Assembly: GCA_019322455.1 (NCBI GenBank)
Contig: JAHWIT010000025.1
Coordinates: forward strand, 1 to 5,226
Length of the DNA: 5,226 bases
Reading direction: 5' to 3'
DNA from: Candidatus Woesearchaeota archaeon
GTDB taxonomy: Archaea; Nanobdellota; Nanobdellia; Woesearchaeales; WJKL01
This document shows, one piece after another, positions 1-4,252 of this stretch (positions within the stretch are counted from its first letter, which is position 1; each line of letters begins with the position of its first letter). The translations under genes and the position numbers were made by a program. The notes beneath the pieces are model-generated. The model made no database searches, was not told the origin of the DNA, and was given only the letters and a program-made list of their open reading frames with translations.

Positions 1-34
1 GACTGGTGGTGTGATAAACACCCTGGTAAGTGTT

Positions 35-42
35 GAGGTGAT
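35..42 (+). promoter_or_regulatory. Shine-Dalgarno site of the small lipoprotein gene
   Basis: GAGGTGAT lies 5 nt before the ATG at 48. It matches the archaeal 16S rRNA 3' end (anti-SD core AUCACCUC) over all eight bases. This fixes the start of the gene at 48 and shows that it is translated with a leader, unlike the apparently leaderless protease gene further on. The same bases can pair with a short upstream segment (see findings). Confidence 0.8.
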
Positions 43-47
43 AGAAA

Positions 48-380
48 ATGAGAAAAACAATTTTTATTTCAATTTTAATTATGGTATTAGTATTAGCAGG
101 ATGCCAGCAGCAAGTAGAACAGCAAGCAACACAGCCACAACAACCAGCACCAACACAACCAACAACACCAAAAGTATCAGCAGACAATGTGGATACTATT
201 CCACAAATTGATATTAGTGCTTGTTTGGCTCAAATAAAACAAACAAATCCAGAGATGTCTGATCAAGATGCTAATGACAATTGTTATGCAATAGAAGCAA
301 TAAACAAAGGAGATAAAAGTTTGTGTAATAGAGTAGTTAATGCTGATATTAAATCAGCTTGTTTAGCACAATTTAGTTAA
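48..380 (+). CDS. Small secreted lipoprotein with a C-terminal cysteine module
   Basis: This 110-residue protein has a classic lipoprotein signal: positively charged start (MRKT), hydrophobic core at residues 5-15 and lipobox LAGC with the lipidated Cys at 19. Residues 20-42 are a flexible linker rich in Q, P and T, as expected for a surface tether. The C-terminal part (about 50-110) has four cysteines, C59, C79, C93 and C105, probably in two disulfides. The segment from DNCY to the end follows a pattern (DxCY...A...GD.SLC...I/V...K.xC) that I recall from Cys-repeat surface proteins of DPANN archaea; here only about one and a half copies are present. The ATG is supported by a full Shine-Dalgarno site 5 nt upstream. 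The molecular function is unknown; a small surface-anchored binding or structural protein is plausible. The gene stands alone in this window and converges on the barrel-like lipoprotein gene. Confidence 0.9.
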   Translation: MRKTIFISILIMVLVLAGCQQQVEQQATQPQQPAPTQPTTPKVSADNVDTIPQIDISACLAQIKQTNPEMSDQDANDNCYAIEAINKGDKSLCNRVVNADIKSACLAQFS

Positions 381-398
381 TTTTTTCTTTTTTTCTTT
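381..398 (+). terminator. T-tract terminator after the small lipoprotein gene
   Basis: Directly after the TAA stop there are three T runs (6, 7 and 3 Ts) separated by single Cs on the + strand. Archaeal RNA polymerase terminates at such non-template T tracts without needing a hairpin. The other strand here is A-rich, so this site should stop only rightward transcription; no comparable T tract is seen at the end of the convergent gene that stops at 403. Confidence 0.7.
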
Positions 399-402
399 AT
401 TA

Positions 403-1014
403 TTAATCAAGTATAATACTTAATCCAGCAGACAAAGTAGCTGTATCTGTAATATTCTTGCTATCATAAAATGTTTCTTCAGCTTGTAAATAAACAGCTA
501 TTTCTTCTTTCTTGTTCCAAAATTCAAGGCAAGCAGAGATTGAGCCACCATTTACAGTGTCAGACTCGTTGAATGTTTCATTAATAGGTTCTTTTACTGA
601 TGTAGTTAAATCTTGTACACCTGTTTTAAATCCAGCACGCAAGTGTAATTTCTTAGAATTATTGCCAAAACTGTACTGTGCATATAATGTGCCAACTGAA
701 GTATTCAAAGATGAATTATATGCAGGTTCATTTGCAGTAGGATTTCCATTATCAGACATATAACCTGTACCATATTGATATAACAATCCAACACCCCACT
801 TGCTATTGTTGAATCTTGCTGTATAACCAAGCTCTCCAACTGTTAATGTAGGAAGTCCTTTTTCTTTAGCTCTGCCTGGAAAAATAGCTCCTACACTAGT
901 GTTGATATAATTTGATACACAACCAACTGCCGAAAACAGCGCTGCTGCTAACATAACTCTTAATCCAAATTTTCCACGAGTTCTCATAACTTTGTTTTCT
1001 AAATTATCTATCAT
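403..1014 (-). CDS. Predicted beta-barrel-like lipoprotein
   Basis: This 203-residue protein (from the ATG at 1014) has an N-terminal signal: basic MRTRGKFGLR at 10-19, hydrophobic core VMLAAALFSAVG and Cys32 in a weak lipobox (AVGC). The rest is built of alternating hydrophobic/polar strands with aromatic girdle residues, for example TLTVGELGYTARF, KWGVGLLYQYGTGY, GTLYAQYSFG, LHLRAGFKTG, GSISACLEFW, IAVYLQAEETFY and TATLSAGLSIIL. With the segment after the Cys this makes about eight strands with loops rich in N, S, T and G, like small outer-membrane barrels of bacteria. There is no C-terminal aromatic residue as in bacterial Omp proteins. Function unknown. The ORF can also start at GTG 1023 (GTGA overlap with the protease stop), but ATG 1014 has GAGTGAT (1025-1019) 4 nt upstream, so I prefer it; an ATG at 987 would give a tighter signal peptide but has no clear SD. 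The gene is coupled to the protease gene. Confidence 0.85.
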   Translation of the reverse strand: MIDNLENKVMRTRGKFGLRVMLAAALFSAVGCVSNYINTSVGAIFPGRAKEKGLPTLTVGELGYTARFNNSKWGVGLLYQYGTGYMSDNGNPTANEPAYNSSLNTSVGTLYAQYSFGNNSKKLHLRAGFKTGVQDLTTSVKEPINETFNESDTVNGGSISACLEFWNKKEEIAVYLQAEETFYDSKNITDTATLSAGLSIILD

Positions 1015-1018
1015 TTTT

Positions 1019-1025
1019 ATCACTC
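1019..1025 (-). promoter_or_regulatory. Shine-Dalgarno site inside the end of the protease gene
   Basis: On the minus strand GAGTGAT overlaps the last Glu codon and TGA stop of the protease gene and sits 4 nt before ATG 1014. It is a one-base-deleted version of the GAGGTGAT site seen at 35-42. It supports translational coupling of the two genes and helps decide the start of the barrel-like lipoprotein. Confidence 0.5.
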
Positions 1026-3893
1026 ACAATAAGTATGACATTTTCCAAATGTACAAACTGTTACACAATCTTGCACAGAGTTAACAGTAAAATCAAAACT
1101 ATTAGTTACACTATTGCAATCTAAATTAACTGTTTCTGTACTATACCAGTTTGATTCTAGATTATTTATAACTAAATCATCTCCATTAAATACTAAATCA
1201 TAATGATCATGAACAGAAACAACAGACATACTTATTGGACTATCAATGTCTGTACATTGTGATAATAAATCAGCATAAACAACAGTTCCAGCAGGTGAAT
1301 CTTCATCTATACTTTGATTGCTTAATGAATTCCATACAGCAGGGTAATCATTAGCTAAAGTTGTAAAACTATACTCTACACTTTGGTTTACATTACTTGA
1401 TGCATCTCTGCTCTTTACAATATAATAATAAGTTGTATCTTGCTGTAAGTTTGCTAAAGCAATATTATGATTCAATACTAAAGTTACATCTTCTCCAACC
1501 ATAGTAAGATTTCCTGATTCAGTACCATAAGAAACACTACTGTCTGCAAGTTCATCTGTATCCCATATTATAACAGCTGATTCATTAGTAATACTTGTAT
1601 TCTGAACATTTGAGATTACTGGTGGTGTAGTATCAGGTAAAGCTACTGTAAACATATAATTAACAGCAGCAAATGCTGTATTATCTCCATCATCACATTC
1701 AACATTCCATGTGTATGTTCCATCTGTTAGACCAGTATAATCATAAGTGCTTGAACTTCCATTTGCAACAATCTGTGTTGTATCAATTTGCCAACTTCCA
1801 CTTATATCAGAGTAGATATCGCATGTCAAACTACCAGCCATATCATCTGTAACACTATATTGTATTGTAACATCTCCGTCTGTATCAGTACTTCCACTAG
1901 CAGGAAGTTCTAAAGTTATTTCAGGCGCAATTAAATCAGGCATAGGTGCTAATGGGTCAAATGTTATAAATCCATTAATAAAATAACTGTCATCATAAAC
2001 ATCTGTCTCAATTTTATGCATTATATTTGAAATTATTTGTCCAGCATCAAAAACATAAAATCCACTATTAAAACTAGCAGACCCTTCTTTAAGAACAGTT
2101 TCATTTTCTTTTAATCTTACTACAACATTCTGTATATTTGAATTTTCATCAGTTACATTAACTCTAATTCTTGTCAAATTTTCATCTTCTCTAACTTCAC
2201 TGCAATTTTTCCAGCTGCCTTTGGTTTCACATTCTATGCTTTCAATCCTTGGAATATAATCTCCAATTATAGTTATTGTTGAATTTGGACCATTTGTTGA
2301 ATTAGTTCCATTAGAATCCATTATAACAAAGAAATCCCAGCTTGATTCATGGAATCCAGTTGCATTTACTTGCCAAGTTACATCGCAAGTTTCTCCAACA
2401 CTTAAATTTCCACAATTATATGGATTTTGAGTTGTTGTGTAAAAAGGAGTGCCTGAATTCATTGGTATAACCCCTTTGTTAAGGTCATCTGCTCCTGTTG
2501 TAAATCTAAGTATATTGAATATAGTTGGATCATTAAGTATAACCCATGATTTTAAATAACCAAAACCATTCATTCCCCATCCAGTGCCCCAGGTGTTTTT
2601 AATAATAAAATAATCTCCTGTTTCATTATAACCTATAACATTTACACTATGAGCTCCAAGATTTGCGCTTGTAGATGGCTCATAGATACCACTACTATAA
2701 GCAGCTAAATCAGTATACGCTCTAATTTGTGAAGTTGGTGGTCCATAATTCAAAAGATACCTAATGGCTTTTTCTTTGTCAACACCACCACCAACTGCTT
2801 GAACAGCAGTCACAGGATTTCGAATTTTGTATTTTGTGCTATTCTCGCACATATTGCTGCAAGGCACTTTGCTTGCTACATATGGGAAACATGTTTCATT
2901 AACAATACCTGTATTCCTAGTATATATAAAAGCATTACTAACACTTCCTCCACCACAATCACCAGCTCCGCTGCATGATAAAACATCCTGTTCAGATAAA
3001 TCTAATTGCAATGTTGGCCATCTATTATAGATATTTAATGCAGCTTCTGCTACTCCAACTGTACTAAATGCCCAACAAGCAGCGCAACCTCCTTGACTAT
3101 TTGCAGGAGTTACCCAATTTTCTCCATAAAAATTTCTCCAGTCAAAAAAATATGGAAAGATTTTTTCATCTTCTTGTGTTATTGCACTTTTTGCAACACT
3201 TGAACTGGATTGCTTTTCTGGCTCTATGTAAGTAATCTCTCCTTTATTTTTCTTGCTTATGTAATCAAGAAAAGCAGGAGTCATATCAGCTTCCCAGTCA
3301 AGATTTTTTGATTTTATATCTGCCTTTATCTTTGCAAGTTCCTTTTCTGCAGCAAGGACATCTTTTTTTTCATAACCCTTTGATTCAAATGGATCTAGCG
3401 TCAAAACAACATTATTACAAGTATCATTAAAACATTTAACACTTACAGAGAAGTCAAAAAACTGATCCTTTACTATATTCATATCAGCTGTTTGAGAAAT
3501 AACCTGAAGATTAGGAGTGCCTGATCCTGCAAGCTCTTCCTGCTGAGTTACCTTGCTAGAAATAGCTGATTTTTTAACTATTTCTGAACCTTTACCTATA
3601 GAAGCCGCTGTAAAATCAAATTTTATTTCCTCTGCTGAATTCTGTGAAAAATCATCAACATCTGAATATTTATTATCAAGATTGCTTAAAAATTCTGTAT
3701 TATCTTCAGACTCTATTTCTTCTAATTCTTTTTGTTCAAAATGTTCAATAGTATAACTTTTATATAAATCAAGAGAAGGCACTACATAAGGATTAGGCTC
3801 TGTTTCTGGAATATTAATTATTAATATAGAAGAACCTATGATAACTAATAACAATAAGGACACAAATAATAAAATATTGATAAATTTGAGCAT
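1020..3893 (-). CDS. Membrane-anchored papain-family (C1A) cysteine protease with Ig/FnIII-like domains
   Basis: This 957-residue exported protease starts with a hydrophobic segment (about 4-28), an uncleaved anchor or signal. Residues 30-245 form a charged, probably regulatory, propeptide with a Cys pair (C154/C159). The catalytic domain spans about 250-465: DWR at 251-253, oxyanion Gln267, catalytic Cys273 within QGGCAACWAFS, then C307 and GDCGGG, His415 in LGAHSVNVIGY and Asn433 in IKNTWGTGWG. All papain catalytic residues are present, so it should be an active endopeptidase. Beyond it come beta-rich modules: about 470-545 (NPYNCGN.SVGETC..TW.VNATG, a type I recall from DPANN surface proteins), 546-650, an Ig-like domain at about 657-750, FnIII-like at about 753-846, a cadherin/Ig-like domain at about 848-940, and a Cys-rich tail (C943, C947, C952, C956). 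More than fifteen N-x-S/T sequons suggest N-glycosylation outside the cell. The start is fixed by a TATA box at leaderless distance; the stop overlaps the next gene. The substrate is unknown. Confidence 0.93.
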   Translation of the reverse strand: MLKFINILLFVSLLLLVIIGSSILIINIPETEPNPYVVPSLDLYKSYTIEHFEQKELEEIESEDNTEFLSNLDNKYSDVDDFSQNSAEEIKFDFTAASIGKGSEIVKKSAISSKVTQQEELAGSGTPNLQVISQTADMNIVKDQFFDFSVSVKCFNDTCNNVVLTLDPFESKGYEKKDVLAAEKELAKIKADIKSKNLDWEADMTPAFLDYISKKNKGEITYIEPEKQSSSSVAKSAITQEDEKIFPYFFDWRNFYGENWVTPANSQGGCAACWAFSTVGVAEAALNIYNRWPTLQLDLSEQDVLSCSGAGDCGGGSVSNAFIYTRNTGIVNETCFPYVASKVPCSNMCENSTKYKIRNPVTAVQAVGGGVDKEKAIRYLLNYGPPTSQIRAYTDLAAYSSGIYEPSTSANLGAHSVNVIGYNETGDYFIIKNTWGTGWGMNGFGYLKSWVILNDPTIFNILRFTTGADDLNKGVIPMNSGTPFYTTTQNPYNCGNLSVGETCDVTWQVNATGFHESSWDFFVIMDSNGTNSTNGPNSTITIIGDYIPRIESIECETKGSWKNCSEVREDENLTRIRVNVTDENSNIQNVVVRLKENETVLKEGSASFNSGFYVFDAGQIISNIMHKIETDVYDDSYFINGFITFDPLAPMPDLIAPEITLELPASGSTDTDGDVTIQYSVTDDMAGSLTCDIYSDISGSWQIDTTQIVANGSSSTYDYTGLTDGTYTWNVECDDGDNTAFAAVNYMFTVALPDTTPPVISNVQNTSITNESAVIIWDTDELADSSVSYGTESGNLTMVGEDVTLVLNHNIALANLQQDTTYYYIVKSRDASSNVNQSVEYSFTTLANDYPAVWNSLSNQSIDEDSPAGTVVYADLLSQCTDIDSPISMSVVSVHDHYDLVFNGDDLVINNLESNWYSTETVNLDCNSVTNSFDFTVNSVQDCVTVCTFGKCHTYCE

Positions 3894-3917
3894 TTTAGTA
3901 TGATTTATCGAAAATAG

Positions 3918-3925
3918 TATTTAAA
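3918..3925 (-). promoter_or_regulatory. TATA box of the protease/barrel operon (leaderless)
   Basis: On the minus strand TTTAAATA lies with its centre about 28 nt before the ATG at 3893, preceded by a purine-rich stretch (AACAAAAGC) that could act as BRE. With the usual archaeal TATA-to-start spacing of 25-28 nt, transcription would begin at or within a base or two of the ATG. No Shine-Dalgarno sequence precedes that ATG, which agrees with a leaderless mRNA. The same octamer precedes the tRNA gene. Confidence 0.7.
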
Positions 3926-3942
3926 GCTTTTGTTTTTTTAAC

Positions 3943-3954
3943 TACTAATTAGTA
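3943..3954. promoter_or_regulatory. Perfect 12-bp palindrome upstream of the protease promoter
   Basis: TACTAATTAGTA is a perfect inverted repeat 18 bp upstream of the protease TATA box. Its position suits an activator or repressor dimer. In AT-rich DNA a palindrome of this size can arise by chance within a 200-bp region, so this is only a candidate operator. Confidence 0.25.
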
Positions 3955-4006
3955 ACAATATCTCTTACTAAATATTATTTGATAAATTATATAAGATTTC
4001 TATATA

Positions 4007-4012
4007 TTTAAA
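4007..4012 (+). promoter_or_regulatory. Possible TATA box for the 13-codon ORF
   Basis: TATATATTTAAAAC (4001-4014) on the + strand has its TTTAAA core centred about 27 nt before the ATG at 4037, the same spacing as the leaderless protease promoter. The region is very AT-rich, so chance matches are likely. It could also be an additional upstream promoter for the tRNA. Confidence 0.3.
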
Positions 4013-4036
4013 ACTTGTGGATATACTTTATAAAAC

Positions 4037-4078
4037 ATGTCAGATAAAAAGTTTGCTCTAAAAACGAAGATTTTTTAA
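4037..4078 (+). CDS. Possible 13-residue micro-ORF upstream of the tRNA
   Basis: The frame reads MSDKKFALKTKIF then TAA at 4076-4078. It has an unremarkable protein-like composition, begins at leaderless distance from a TATA-like box and ends inside the tRNA TATA box at 4074-4081. I recognise no family. It could be a real small peptide, a transcribed leader, the stub of a decayed gene, or chance. There is no Shine-Dalgarno sequence. Low confidence. Confidence 0.15.
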   Translation: MSDKKFALKTKIF

Positions 4079-4081
4079 ATA
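4074..4081 (+). promoter_or_regulatory. TATA box of the tRNA gene
   Basis: TTTAAATA, identical to the protease operon TATA box on the other strand, is centred about 28 nt before the first tRNA base at 4106. Archaeal tRNA genes are transcribed by the same polymerase from such boxes, and this spacing puts the start at or just before the acceptor stem. A second AT-rich block (TTTTAAAT, 4084-4091) lies too close to be the main box. Confidence 0.7.
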
Positions 4082-4137
4082 TCTTTTAAATCTTTTTTCT
4101 TAATTGGCAAGGTAACTCAGCATGGTTAGAGTGTCAC

Positions 4138-4153
4138 ATCACAATGAGACAAG
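4138..4153 (+). other. tRNA intron 1, 16 nt, at position 30/31
   Basis: The splice motif is a complete BHB. Outer helix GAG/CTC (4129-4131, 4155-4157), central 4-bp helix TGTC/GACA (4132-4135, 4148-4151), 3-nt bulges ACA (4136-4138) and AGG (4152-4154), inner helix TCA/TGA (4139-4141, 4145-4147), loop CAA. Cleavage after the second base of each bulge excises exactly 4138-4153 and joins C30 to G31, which completes the anticodon stem. This is a non-canonical position and a very short intron. Confidence 0.85.
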
Positions 4154-4160
4154 GCTCATA

Positions 4161-4213
4161 AGAGTTGAGCGCTGAGGCAATAGCCGATGATTAACTCAAC
4201 TAACCACTGAGGA
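4161..4213 (+). other. tRNA intron 2, 53 nt, at canonical position 37/38
   Basis: The central helix is CTCA/TGAG (4155-4158, 4208-4211), using anticodon-loop bases 32-35 as is usual for archaeal 37/38 introns. The bulges are TAA (4159-4161) and GAA (4212-4214). The outer helix is the mature anticodon stem, TCACG with CGTGA (4215-4219), once intron 1 is gone. Inside, G4162-C4207 and a 7-bp stem AGTTGAG/CTCAACT (4163-4169, 4195-4201) close a K-turn-like element. The inner helix next to the bulges is weak. Confidence 0.85.
4172..4190 (+). other. K-turn / box D'-C'-like motif inside tRNA intron 2
   Basis: CTGA (4172-4175), then a GGC-AATA-GCC hairpin, then GATGA (4186-4190). CTGA and GATG can form the tandem G-A, A-G, U-U and C-G pairs typical of box C/D K-turns bound by L7Ae. 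Archaeal box C/D RNAs inside tRNA introns are known (tRNA-Trp of Euryarchaeota). Against this: there is no second good C box, C' lacks its first two bases, and the second CTGA (4207-4210) is also explained by the splice helix. Tentative. Confidence 0.3.
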
Positions 4214-4220
4214 ACGTGAA

Positions 4221-4242
4221 ACTTGATAGAAAAAAGCACGAG
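4221..4242 (+). other. tRNA intron 3, 22 nt, at position 44/45 in the variable loop
   Basis: The central helix is CGTG/CACG (4215-4218, 4237-4240), with bulges AAA (4219-4221) and AGA (4241-4243) and inner helix CTT/AAG (4222-4224, 4234-4236). Cleavage after the second base of each bulge removes 4221-4242 and leaves a standard 5-nt variable loop. An outer helix is absent, so this is the relaxed HBh' form typical of non-canonical introns. It ends in an A6 run (4230-4235) plus GCACGAG. Confidence 0.85.
4230..4235 (-). terminator. Possible T6 terminator of the metallopeptidase gene, inside tRNA intron 3
   Basis: The A6 run of tRNA intron 3 reads as T6 on the minus strand, about 17 nt after the metallopeptidase stop (4253-4255). 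A T run is the core of archaeal terminators, though six Ts without a flanking tract is modest. Confidence 0.35.
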
Positions 4243-4252
4243 AGTCGCGAGT

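Noticed and set aside
1..36. Possible C-terminus of an upstream gene (DWWCDKHPGKC, stop TGA 34-36)
   Set aside because: Only 11 codons are visible, and another frame also closes here (TGA 12-14), so the true upstream end cannot be chosen.
2..211. Open + strand frame overlapping the start of the small lipoprotein
   Set aside because: Its Thr/Asn/Ser-rich part is the shifted reading of the CAA/CCA-rich linker of the real gene, which has a strong ribosome site and signal peptide.
512..763. 83-codon + strand ORF
   Set aside because: Antisense shadow of the barrel-like lipoprotein; no ribosome site or promoter and no recognisable protein features.
2827..3030. 67-codon + strand ORF
   Set aside because: Antisense to the protease catalytic domain; low-complexity shadow.
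3553..3756. 67-codon + strand ORF, Ser/Leu-rich
   Set aside because: Antisense to the charged propeptide of the protease; composition is what a complement of Glu/Lys codons gives.
4139..4145. tRNA-Val reading with CAC anticodon (single intron)
   Set aside because: U33 can be placed at 4139 only by dropping base 26, no matching 4-bp splice helix exists, and a 26-nt variable loop would remain. The three-intron model explains every base.
4220..4246. Long variable arm of a class II tRNA (Leu/Ser)
   Set aside because: The D-arm is class I, the segment forms no good variable stem, and a BHB motif removes exactly 22 nt to leave a normal 5-nt loop.
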